Positions 1 to 8,226 of a DNA stretch of 33,708 nt are shown here, one piece after another. Made by a program: the position numbers and the translations under genes. The stretch comes from Candidatus Benthortus lauensis (GTDB lineage Archaea > Thermoproteota > Nitrososphaeria_A > Caldarchaeales > Wolframiiraptoraceae): assembly GCA_021650775.1 (NCBI GenBank), contig JAHSRM010000003.1, positions 1-33,708 of the forward strand, read 5' to 3'. The notes under the pieces were generated by a model. That model was not told where the DNA came from, did not search any database, and worked only from the letters and a program-made list of their open reading frames with translations. Position 1 is the first letter of the stretch. Each line of letters starts with the position of its first letter.

Positions 1-70
1 CCCTTATGGCTCCTCCCGTGTTATTATTGTAGGTTGGTGTGGATATTTAGGTTTGATGCGGGCTGGGGGC

Positions 71-247
71 TTAGTGGAGGAGTTTTTTAGGCGTTAGCCA
101 TCGGTATTTCCTCCATTTCTTGGTCTCCCCGAACCCGCAGTGGGCGCACCTACCCTTGGATACGTGGAAGCTGTGGCGGCCGCATCTCCTACACCTTATG
201 TGGGTCGGCTTATTCCGCTTACCGAAGGACGGCGTCCCCTTGGTCAT
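71..247 (-). CDS. rpl37e: 50S ribosomal protein L37e (58 aa; absent from the ORF track)
   Basis: Manual translation [58 protein letters not shown]; CxxC...CxxC zinc ribbon typical of L37e. Confidence 0.95.
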   Translation of the reverse strand: MTKGTPSFGKRNKPTHIRCRRCGRHSFHVSKGRCAHCGFGETKKWRKYRWLTPKKLLH

Positions 248-385
248 GCCCCGACACCCCTAACCTAGAACGCTATTTTAATATTATCTCCCAAGCCTCC
301 TCTACGGATAAAGGCCTAAATGTAAATATACTTTCGGAAGAAGCTTAAGCTTGCTGAGGCTCTGTTAATGTAGTGTGTTTTGGGG

Positions 386-631
386 TTATTTCTGCGGTGG
401 CTTGACTGTGGGTGAGACCATTATTATGTTGTCTCCACGGATTACTATCACGCCTAGGGGTTTCTGCTCGCTGTTTCCCTCCGTTATCTCCTCGGCCTGC
501 TCAAGGACCAGGTTCATGTGCTGGTCGTATCCCTGGAGGATTCCCCTCAGCATCTTCCCGCTCCTCAGCCTAACCAGGACCGTGTTCCCAAGGCTCTGGG
601 AGAGTATCCGGAGAGAGATGTCGCTGGACAA
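386..631 (-). CDS. Sm-like archaeal RNA-binding protein (LSm)
   Basis: Sm1 motif LGNTVLVRLRSGKMLRGILQGYDQHMNLVLEQAEE and Sm2 motif GVIVIRGDNIIMVSP; next to L37e as in many archaea. Confidence 0.93.
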   Translation of the reverse strand: MSSDISLRILSQSLGNTVLVRLRSGKMLRGILQGYDQHMNLVLEQAEEITEGNSEQKPLGVIVIRGDNIIMVSPTVKPPQK

Positions 632-758
632 GGCTCTCAGAAATCCTTGAGAAGACGATTGATATTAAGTTTACCGCATCCCACGGTCTTACACCGATAT
701 TCCCTTCCCTGGGGCTGGGGGCAACACCCTTTAATCCATGGTGCTTGGTTGGGGGTTG

Positions 759-1073
759 ATGAGCGGGGAGTTCGAGGAGAGGATTGTGGAGGAGATTGAG
801 GAGGAGGTTAGGAGCCTGCTACGTAAGGCCAGGGAGGTGGAGGGCCGTGGGCCGAGGCCCGTGAGAATACATTATGGCTGGGGCGAGGTGGAGGAGATTC
901 TGAGGAAGGTTGAGGAGGGCTGGGTGGTCATACTGCCCGTAAGCGGCGTGAGGGCCGGGGAGCTGAAGAGCCTGCTGGAGAGGGTCAGGGACGCCCCTGG
1001 GGAGAGGGAGATAATCTTCGTCAAGACACCCTCAATAGTAATCGCCCCAAGGGAGGGGCTTCCAGGCGGCTAG
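759..1073 (+). CDS. hypothetical protein (about 104 aa, start chosen at internal ATG MSGEFEE)
   Basis: Open frame with charged N-terminus; convergent with and 4 bp overlapping the aCPSF1 ORF; no family recognised. Confidence 0.55.
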   Translation: MSGEFEERIVEEIEEEVRSLLRKAREVEGRGPRPVRIHYGWGEVEEILRKVEEGWVVILPVSGVRAGELKSLLERVRDAPGEREIIFVKTPSIVIAPREGLPGG

Positions 1074-2998
1074 GTATGGGTGGCCAAGGTTATCGACTCA
1101 AGGTTCTGGGGAGTATAGACCCTGGCCTGCGGGAGAATCTTGGATGCGCTTCTCGCAAGGCTCCCTATCGCCTCCGGCTCACCGTGGACGAGCACCAGGT
1201 TCCTCGGCTTGGGCTTGAAGGCCTTGAGGTAGCTTATGAGCTGCTGCCTGCTCGAGTGTCCGGAGAATCCATCCACCTTGGTTACCTCCATCTTGACCTC
1301 GATTATCTCCGCCTTCCCGGCCTCGTTGAAGAGCTGTATCTCCCTGAGGCCCTTCAGGAGCTTCCTCCCCAGCGTCCCCTCCACCTGGTAGCTCACGAAC
1401 ATCAGGAGGTTCCTGTCGTCTCCCGCAAACTCCCTGAGATAGGTCAGGACAGGCCCGCCCTCCAGCATGCCCGACGTGGCCATGATTATGGCCGGCCCCT
1501 GCATGTTGAGTATCTCGTCCCTCTGGCTTGGGCTCCTGACTGGTGTGAAGTATTCGCTTAGGAAGACGTTTCCAAGCTCCTTTATCCTGCCCCTCACCTC
1601 TCGTCCAAGGTATTCTGGGAAGGCTGTGTGGATTGCCGTGGCCTCTATCACGAGGCCGTCGAGGAAGACAGGGGTCTCAGGTATCCTTCCCTCGTTGAAG
1701 AGGTGGTTTAGGACCAACATTATCTCCTGGGCCCTCCCCACGGCTGGGACGGGTATTATGACCTTTCCTCCCCTCCCAACAGCCTTCCCTATGTATTCTG
1801 CCAGCATCTCCTCGCTCTCCTGCCTCGTGAAGGGGACGGGGGTCGCACCATAGGTGCTCTCCATGATTAGGGTCTCGGCCCTCGGGAACTTATACACGCT
1901 GGCGTCGAGCGTCCTACTGTTCTCGAACTTGAAGTCCCCAGTGTAGATTACGTTGTGGAAGCCCTCGCCTATGTGTATGTGGACTATGGAGGAGCCGAGT
2001 ATGTGGCCTGCGTTGTAGAATGTTATCCTGATGTCGGGTGTAATGTTGGTCACCACCCCATACTTTAGGGTGACAGTGTGCTGGACAGCCATCCTGACGT
2101 CTCCCTCCGTGTAGGGTGCGAACTCGCCCTCCTTGCCCGCCACGTTGATGAAGTCGAGCTGCTGCATGACCATGAGGGGTAGGGTTGGCTCGGAGCAGTA
2201 GACGGGGCCACGGTAATCATACTTGAAGAGGTAGGGGACCATTCCCATGTGGTCGAGGTGGGCGTGAGTAACGACCACTGCGTCCAGCTCGTTCACCAGG
2301 TTCTCCACCACGTCGAGCCTCGGGAACATCTCCAGGTTCCTTGTCCCGCTTGGCGAGTATCCGCAGTCGAGCAGGACCTTGCTCTCGTTTGTCTGGAGCA
2401 GGATGGCCGACCTCCCAACCTGCCTCCCCGAGCCGAGAATCGTTATCACGGCGTCGCTGGTCTCGAAGACCTGGTTCCTGAAGACCTTCTCGCCTATGTT
2501 CCTTAGGGCTTGGAGCCTGTATTGGGGGTCTCCGTGGATTATCTTCTTGACATGCTCTATGGTCCTGGTCTTCATGGGTGGCTGGCGCTCAACCCTTATG
2601 ACCCAGCTCGTCTCGGCCATGAGGAGCTTAATCTCCGTGTCATCAGGCTCGGGTGCGTCGTAGGATACCTCTACCACCGCCTCTCCGAGAAGCTCGTTGA
2701 AGATTATCCCCAGGACGCCTTTAATCCTCTCCCTAATCTTCGCCTCAACATCCTCCTTGGGAACCCTTATCTCCTCATCCGACCTAATCACAATCCTCTT
2801 CTTGATGAGGTTCACAAGGTCCTTGGCCACCTGGTCCTGGTTTGCGAAGACCTCTGGGTTCCGTGTATAGATGGCTATCTTGGGTCCCTCGAACTCTATC
2901 TTGGTTATCCCCGAGTCCATGGGGTTCACTACGGAGAAGTATCTAGCTATCTCCTGCCTGAGCCTATCCAGTGAGAAGAGCTGCTGGGACATAACCAT
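1070..2998 (-). CDS. beta-CASP ribonuclease aCPSF1/FttA with N-terminal KH domains (transcription termination factor)
   Basis: 642 aa; metallo-beta-lactamase HAHLDH motif (VVVTHAHLDHMGMVPYL), beta-CASP region, C-terminal GFSGHSSRQQL and LVHGEPEA. Confidence 0.96.
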   Translation of the reverse strand: MVMSQQLFSLDRLRQEIARYFSVVNPMDSGITKIEFEGPKIAIYTRNPEVFANQDQVAKDLVNLIKKRIVIRSDEEIRVPKEDVEAKIRERIKGVLGIIFNELLGEAVVEVSYDAPEPDDTEIKLLMAETSWVIRVERQPPMKTRTIEHVKKIIHGDPQYRLQALRNIGEKVFRNQVFETSDAVITILGSGRQVGRSAILLQTNESKVLLDCGYSPSGTRNLEMFPRLDVVENLVNELDAVVVTHAHLDHMGMVPYLFKYDYRGPVYCSEPTLPLMVMQQLDFINVAGKEGEFAPYTEGDVRMAVQHTVTLKYGVVTNITPDIRITFYNAGHILGSSIVHIHIGEGFHNVIYTGDFKFENSRTLDASVYKFPRAETLIMESTYGATPVPFTRQESEEMLAEYIGKAVGRGGKVIIPVPAVGRAQEIMLVLNHLFNEGRIPETPVFLDGLVIEATAIHTAFPEYLGREVRGRIKELGNVFLSEYFTPVRSPSQRDEILNMQGPAIIMATSGMLEGGPVLTYLREFAGDDRNLLMFVSYQVEGTLGRKLLKGLREIQLFNEAGKAEIIEVKMEVTKVDGFSGHSSRQQLISYLKAFKPKPRNLVLVHGEPEAIGSLARSASKILPQARVYTPQNLESITLATHT

Positions 2999-3000
2999 GA

Positions 3001-3654
3001 CTAATACACTGTCTTGACATACTTGGAGTAGAGGGGGCGCTTCTCCTCGGGGGTCAGCTCCCTATACTTCTCCCCCTCCTTGATGTATGCCACGTCTATA
3101 CTGTCCCCCGACCCTATATCCCTCTGGATGGCCTGGGCCACGGCCTTGAAGGCAAGCCTAGCAGCATCCTCCACATCCATGTCAGGACTATACTCGCTCT
3201 CCAAGACCCCGTATGCGACAGGCGAGCCCGAGCCTGTGGAGATTACCGTCTCCTCCGTCAGGGTTCCGAGGAGGTCCACGTTGAAGAGGTGGGGACCCGT
3301 GTCATCTACTCCTGCTATTATGAGCTGGGCCACGTATGGGAAGTATCTCGACCTGTGCATGAAGTTTGCTGCGAGCCTGGCCGCCGAGGCTATGGGCATG
3401 GGCCTCCCCCAGGAGTTCATGTAGTATCCTATGTTAGCCTTGAGGTAGTCGATTAGGGTCTGGGCGTCCGCCACCCTCCCCGCTATCGTTATGGCCGCAT
3501 AGTCGGTTAGGGGGAAGAGCTTCTTACCCTTCCTGTGGGCCACGAAGAAGCCTGAGGTTACCCTGGTGTCCGTGGCGAGGGCCACGCCGTTGCGTGCCAC
3601 TAACCCTACCGTTGTTGTCCCGGTCTTCATGACGGATGGACTGCGAGAGAACAT
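3001..3654 (-). CDS. psmB: proteasome beta subunit
   Basis: MFSRSPSVMKTG|TTTVGLVARNGVALATDTRVTSG: propeptide followed by the catalytic Thr and a 20S beta signature. Confidence 0.96.
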   Translation of the reverse strand: MFSRSPSVMKTGTTTVGLVARNGVALATDTRVTSGFFVAHRKGKKLFPLTDYAAITIAGRVADAQTLIDYLKANIGYYMNSWGRPMPIASAARLAANFMHRSRYFPYVAQLIIAGVDDTGPHLFNVDLLGTLTEETVISTGSGSPVAYGVLESEYSPDMDVEDAARLAFKAVAQAIQRDIGSGDSIDVAYIKEGEKYRELTPEEKRPLYSKYVKTVY

Positions 3655-3796
3655 GAGTGTCGCACCAGCCGTTTAGAGGGGGTAGAAGCAGTTCTCCACC
3701 CCGCCATGAATCAGGGCATCAGCCTAATTAAAAATGTTTGTGGGTTAGTCGGGTAAGGGTTAATAGTTGAGCGGGTTTTTCTCGGTGGGAGCGGTA

Positions 3797-4537
3797 ATGT
3801 CTGAGGAGGGTTCAGGCGAGGCGGTTGAGAAGACCGTTGAGGAGAAGCCTCTCGTGAGGGAGGGTGACCTGGTCCTCGTGGACTACACCGTGAGGGTAAA
3901 GGAGACGGGTGAGCTGGTGGAGACCACACTCGAGGATGTGGCCAAGAGTGAGGGAGCCGGCCAGGGAGGCCCGTTCGAGCCGAGGCTCGTGATTCCAGGC
4001 AAGGGGTTCCTGCTCAAGGCCATAGAGGACGAGCTGATAGGGATGGAGCCGGGTCAGGAGAAGAGGTTCGAGATACCTCCCGAGAAGGCCTTCGGGCCAA
4101 GGGACCCCAACAAGGTCAAGGTAATCCCCCTGAGACGCCTGAGAGATGTTGAGGGACCCATAACCGTCGGCTCGAGGATAACCGTGGATGGAAGGGAGGG
4201 AATCGTGAGGAGCATAGGGTCGGGGAGGGTTACAATCGACTTCAACCCATACCTTGCCGGCAAGACCCTCCAATGCGAGGTCAAGGTCGTCAAGATACTG
4301 ACTGAGGAGAGGGAGCGTATCAAGGCCCTACTCCACAACAGGATACCCGACGTGGAGGCAGAGAAGTTCAAGATTAGGGTTAGGAAGCCCGAGGTCAGGA
4401 TAGAGCTTCCAAACGAGGCCTACCTCCTCCCAGCAATCCAGGTCGCCAAACGCGCCCTCGCAAAGGACTTGATGGAGTATGTTGATGGTGTTGAGAAGGT
4501 GGTGTTCGTGGAGACCTACACCAAGGAGTCGGGCTAA
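3797..4537 (+). CDS. FKBP-type peptidyl-prolyl cis-trans isomerase, archaeal long form
   Basis: VDYTVRVKETGELVETTLEDVAK ... IPGKGFLLKAIEDELIGMEPGQEKRFEIPPEKAFGPRDPNKVKVIPLRRL; start taken at MSEEGSG. Confidence 0.93.
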   Translation: MSEEGSGEAVEKTVEEKPLVREGDLVLVDYTVRVKETGELVETTLEDVAKSEGAGQGGPFEPRLVIPGKGFLLKAIEDELIGMEPGQEKRFEIPPEKAFGPRDPNKVKVIPLRRLRDVEGPITVGSRITVDGREGIVRSIGSGRVTIDFNPYLAGKTLQCEVKVVKILTEERERIKALLHNRIPDVEAEKFKIRVRKPEVRIELPNEAYLLPAIQVAKRALAKDLMEYVDGVEKVVFVETYTKESG

Positions 4538-5190
4538 AGCCTCTCGAGCCTCGCCTCCACCCCGCCCTCAACCAAGTCTATCACCGCACAGTTCCCATCC
4601 TTGGCCGGGCCAGCGTTAACGACAACCGTGTTCCCCAGCCTCGAGATAGCCCTGGCCTCGTGGACGTGGCCGCAGCAGACCAGCGGCGGCTGATACTCCT
4701 CCACGAACTCTCGGACAGCCTTGCTCCCTATGTGCCTTGAACCCGCCATGTCTACCTCCAGTCCGTATGGTGGTGTATGGGTTATGAGTATGAGCTTGTC
4801 TGCGGGCTTGGGTATGCTTTTGAGGAGCCTCCTGGCCTCGTCGTCGCTGAACTCGGTCGGGGTCCCTATACCTCCTCCCACGCCCCCGGCTAGCCCATAG
4901 AACCGCCAACCCCCATGCTCCACCAACCGCCCATGAATATTCTCGGCCCTAAGGTTCCCGGGGGACCACTCTAGTATGCTTGGGAGGTCCATGTTCCCTA
5001 TCACGAAGAGTATGGGCTTCCCAGACTCCGCCAGCCTCCCGAGAATCTCCCCCGCATCACCGCTGCCGCCCACATGGGTTATGTCGCCCACGACCACGAT
5101 TAGGTCTGCATCAACCTCACCAGCCTTATCCCTGGCCAGCTCGGCAGCCCTCACATTACCGTGGAAATCGCTCACCTGGAGTATCCTCAT
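4534..5190 (-). CDS. calcineurin-like metallophosphoesterase
   Basis: VSDFHGN, VVGDITH, VIGNMD, ITHTPPYG, CCGHVHEARA motifs. Confidence 0.92.
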   Translation of the reverse strand: MRILQVSDFHGNVRAAELARDKAGEVDADLIVVVGDITHVGGSGDAGEILGRLAESGKPILFVIGNMDLPSILEWSPGNLRAENIHGRLVEHGGWRFYGLAGGVGGGIGTPTEFSDDEARRLLKSIPKPADKLILITHTPPYGLEVDMAGSRHIGSKAVREFVEEYQPPLVCCGHVHEARAISRLGNTVVVNAGPAKDGNCAVIDLVEGGVEARLERL

Positions 5191-5279
5191 ACCTATGAGG
5201 GCGACCTGGCCCAGAATTAACCCTTTCCCCCTTTACTCATAAATACCGAGGCCCGCTGGATTAGGGTGGAGGACCAAAG

Positions 5280-5381
5280 GCGGGGGTGCCCGAGCCAGGC
5301 CAAAAGGGAATGCTGGTCAGAGGGGGCAGGCTTAAGACCTGCTGGCGTAGGCCTTCGCGGGTTCGAGTCCCGCCCCCCGCA
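5280..5381 (+). tRNA. tRNA-Leu (anticodon TAA) with a predicted 17-nt intron in the D loop
   Basis: Acceptor GCGGGGG/CCCCCGC, T arm GCGGG-TTCGAGT-CCCGC, variable arm TGGCGTAGGCCTTC, anticodon arm GCAGG-CTTAAGA-CCTGC. The D arm is canonical only after removing AGGCCAAAAGGGAATGC (5297-5313). Confidence 0.88.
5297..5313 (+). other. predicted noncanonical tRNA intron (relaxed bulge-helix-bulge)
   Basis: Bulge CCA, 4-bp helix GGCC with GGTC (one G-U), bulge GCT; spliced product gives D arm CCCGAGCCTGGTCAGAGGG. Confidence 0.72.
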
Positions 5382-5401
5382 CTAACTCTAATATTATCGG
5401 A

Positions 5402-6388
5402 GTGGGATTATTGTATTGGATGCTGGGCCGTGTTTTTGTAGGCTTGTTGTCGGGTTTTGCTCCCCTGGAGCTTGATGAGGAGTCCTTCACACGCTCTCCA
5501 CCCTTCGTGCTTCTACCGGGCTCGGAGGCGGGTGTCATAGTTATCCCTGGGGCGGGTAAGGGGAGAATGGTCCTGGACAAGATTATGGTGGAGAGTGGGG
5601 CAGGCGTCCTTGATGATGGTGTCTATGTTGTTGAGAAGCCCTCGGTGATAGATGAGCTTGAGAAGTTCCTCTGGATAGTCAGGTATTCTTGGAGGGATGA
5701 GGCGATAAGGGTTGTGTGGGCTGCGGCCTACATACACCTCAACAGGATTGAGGACGACCTGGCCCAGAAGCTCTCAGAATACTCGGGCATACCTCCGGAG
5801 AGATGCCTCGAGATTCTCGGCCACGTGGATAGGGGTAGGCTCTGGGAGGCCGTGGAGGACAGGCTTAGGAGGATTCTCTCGAGGCTTCCCTCAAGCACCC
5901 ACAGGAAGATAATGGACTACCTCTGCAGTAAGGGTAGATGCTTCGTGGAGGACGTTGCGAGATACATGGTCCTGGAGGGACTCACGACAAGCACGGTCTA
6001 CAAGGTTCTCTCACACCTGAAGAAGGAGAGGTTCGTGGACATCGTGAGATACGTGAGGGTTAGCAGCCGTGGGCCTAAGAGGGAGCTGCTCTCACCCAAC
6101 TGTGAGAGATGCTTCTACGGGTTCTCCTCAGCCCTAAACTGCCTCAGGTTCCAGGTAAACGAGCTCTCCATGATTATCGGCGTCCTCTATGGGAGGGAGC
6201 TTGGCGGGGAGGTGAGGGAGAGGCTGTTTAGGGAGCTTCTCACGGTCAGCAACCCAAACAAGGTTATGAGGAACGTGAAGGAGATTATAATCTCGTTCTC
6301 CAAGATAAGGGACAGGATAGGGGAGAACGGGGTTAAGGATATTCTTAGGAAGATAGACGAGGTTGCGGGAGTAAAGGTTCTACCCTAA
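5402..6388 (+). CDS. hypothetical protein with a central winged-helix-like region
   Basis: 328 aa; KIMDYLCSKGRCFVEDVARYMVLEGLTTSTVYKVLSHLKKERFVDIV resembles a wHTH. Confidence 0.75.
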   Translation: MGLLYWMLGRVFVGLLSGFAPLELDEESFTRSPPFVLLPGSEAGVIVIPGAGKGRMVLDKIMVESGAGVLDDGVYVVEKPSVIDELEKFLWIVRYSWRDEAIRVVWAAAYIHLNRIEDDLAQKLSEYSGIPPERCLEILGHVDRGRLWEAVEDRLRRILSRLPSSTHRKIMDYLCSKGRCFVEDVARYMVLEGLTTSTVYKVLSHLKKERFVDIVRYVRVSSRGPKRELLSPNCERCFYGFSSALNCLRFQVNELSMIIGVLYGRELGGEVRERLFRELLTVSNPNKVMRNVKEIIISFSKIRDRIGENGVKDILRKIDEVAGVKVLP

Positions 6389-6627
6389 CCCTCCCTCCTT
6401 ATTATGACGAGCATGTAATCACCCTTATCCTCAACCGTGACCGAGCCGAGCATAAGGTCCGCCGCCATCTCCTTGATTAGCTTGACACACTTCTCATTGT
6501 CCGTCAGAACCTTGGTTATGCTCCCTATAGGGCTCCTCCAAACCCTCCTAATAGCCTTCATCAAGGGCCCTGGACAGTCCTCGCCCCTGAAGTCATAGAC
6601 CTGCTCCTGGCTCATCGCAACCGTCAT
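6385..6627 (-). CDS. TusA/SirA-family sulfurtransferase-like protein
   Basis: 80 aa with the CPGPL motif (DFRGEDCPGPLMKAIRRV). Confidence 0.88.
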   Translation of the reverse strand: MTVAMSQEQVYDFRGEDCPGPLMKAIRRVWRSPIGSITKVLTDNEKCVKLIKEMAADLMLGSVTVEDKGDYMLVIIRREG

Positions 6628-6692
6628 GGCAGACCAACTCCAACCTAATAACCCTAATTTCAGGAGGAACCCTCCACGACTTGAGAATCGGT

Positions 6693-7133
6693 CTAAGTTT
6701 TTGCCAGCTCGCCCATAAGCCGTTTACAGAGTGTCAGCGTCTTGTCCGCCATCTCCACCGCTTCCTCTGCATCTTTCCTACTCACCAACTCCTCGGGAGG
6801 AAGTAAGGCCTCCTCCCCTCCATAGAAGCTTATATCCCTCTTACTGCTCAGCCTCCTCGAGGCATCTGCTAGGAACTCCAGGTTGTCTCGAAAGAAGTCG
6901 GGGAACCTGCCGCTGTTCTCAAGCAAGACATCGGATACATCATGGACCTTCGGATACTCTATTCCCACCAGCCTGAGGGCGGCCTTAAGGCTAAGCTCAA
7001 CGCATTCCTGGGACAGCCTTAGAGCATAAGGGTAGTTGCCTCTCCTGAGAGCTCTCCGAGCATCATCGAGCCTATCGTCAGCCTGCCTGAGATACGATGC
7101 GGCAACCCTGGCTAAATGCTTCAAGTCCCCCAA
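6693..7133 (-). CDS. HEPN-domain protein (putative toxin of a HEPN/MNT pair)
   Basis: YLRQADDRLDDARRALRRGNYPYALRLSQECVELSLKAALRLVGIEYPKVHDVSDVL, a HEPN signature; overlaps the upstream MNT gene. Confidence 0.85.
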   Translation of the reverse strand: MGDLKHLARVAASYLRQADDRLDDARRALRRGNYPYALRLSQECVELSLKAALRLVGIEYPKVHDVSDVLLENSGRFPDFFRDNLEFLADASRRLSSKRDISFYGGEEALLPPEELVSRKDAEEAVEMADKTLTLCKRLMGELAKT

Positions 7134-7852
7134 ACCTCAAGTGCACGGGGTCCCAGGTCCCAATACCATCTCCCATCAGGGAGTTTCCTGCGCTCCGCAC
7201 CCATCGACTCCAGCTTGGCCTTCAGCCTGCTAAGCAGCCTCCGCATAAACCTCTCTCTATCAAGTATGATTACCGAGTCATAGATTAGGTCTAGGAAGAG
7301 GAGTGGGAGGGACTCGGCCTCCTCGGGCCTCAGGGGGTAGAAGCTTAGCTTAACGTGGATTCCCTGGGAGCGGAGGAACCTAAGTTCTCCAACTACATCC
7401 GGCTCCTCCTCAACCTCCAATAACCTATCTATCCTAGAGGCTATGCTACCCTGGAACTCTCCGGAGACCACTAGGAGGTCTAGGTCGCTGAAGGCCCTGG
7501 CCTCACCCCTCGCCACCGAACCATAAACCAGGAATGAGTCCAGCCTCCACCTGGCCATCAAGCCCCTCAACACATCATAGACAAGCTGGACATACTCGCC
7601 CTGAACCCCCTCAGGCTTCTCGGCAACGCCTGCGGCAACCAGCATAAAGCTCCTCGGGTCGAGAAGCCTGTAAACCCTAGGCCTCGTCCTCCTATAGTCT
7701 ATTAACGCACCCGCCCTCCTAAGCCCTGAGAGCACTAGCTGTGCCCGCCGGCCTCCTAGGACCTCCTCTGCATCGTCGAAGCCGAATAGGCCTCTACCGA
7801 ACCTGGCATAGAGCTTTGCATAGCCCTCCCCCAGCCACTTAGGGACCCACAT
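7121..7852 (-). CDS. minimal nucleotidyltransferase (MNT) protein with N-terminal wHTH (putative antitoxin)
   Basis: SFLVYGSVARGEARAFSDLDLLVVS = GSxARGxxxxxSDLDL motif. Confidence 0.87.
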   Translation of the reverse strand: MWVPKWLGEGYAKLYARFGRGLFGFDDAEEVLGGRRAQLVLSGLRRAGALIDYRRTRPRVYRLLDPRSFMLVAAGVAEKPEGVQGEYVQLVYDVLRGLMARWRLDSFLVYGSVARGEARAFSDLDLLVVSGEFQGSIASRIDRLLEVEEEPDVVGELRFLRSQGIHVKLSFYPLRPEEAESLPLLFLDLIYDSVIILDRERFMRRLLSRLKAKLESMGAERRKLPDGRWYWDLGPRALEVWGT

Positions 7853-7956
7853 CTAATCCTACGTCCCCTACCTCCCTTTTTAACCTTTACACATGGTATA
7901 GCTTTACAATTAGGCAAGAATTATCGTCGAGGGTTTTGGGCGGGGTGCCTTTGGGG

Positions 7957-8226
7957 CTAGTGGATCTCGAAGTCGTTTAGCTGGTTGTCTGTCTTCGTCT
8001 CTTTTACCTCTATTCTCTTGATGGTGGCCATTGGGTAGTGTTTCACTTTCTCTAAGAGCTTGTTTAGGGTGTCTTGGCTTGTCTGTGCGAGTATCTCGAC
8101 TGAGCCGTCCTCGAGGTTCTTGACGTATCCCGTTATGCCCAGCTTCTTCGCATTCCTCCAGACATACTGCCTCATCCCGACTCCCTGGACATCGCCGAAT
8201 AATCTAACCAGGTATGCCTTAGGCAT
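7957..8226 (-). CDS. acylphosphatase
   Basis: LVRLFGDVQGVGMRQYVWRNAKKLGITGYVKNLEDGSVEI. Confidence 0.93.
   Translation of the reverse strand: MPKAYLVRLFGDVQGVGMRQYVWRNAKKLGITGYVKNLEDGSVEILAQTSQDTLNKLLEKVKHYPMATIKRIEVKETKTDNQLNDFEIH

Noticed and set aside
1070-3654. aCPSF1/FttA next to proteasome beta as a novel link
   Set aside because: Looks like an ordinary conserved-type archaeal arrangement of housekeeping genes; nothing unusual in either sequence.
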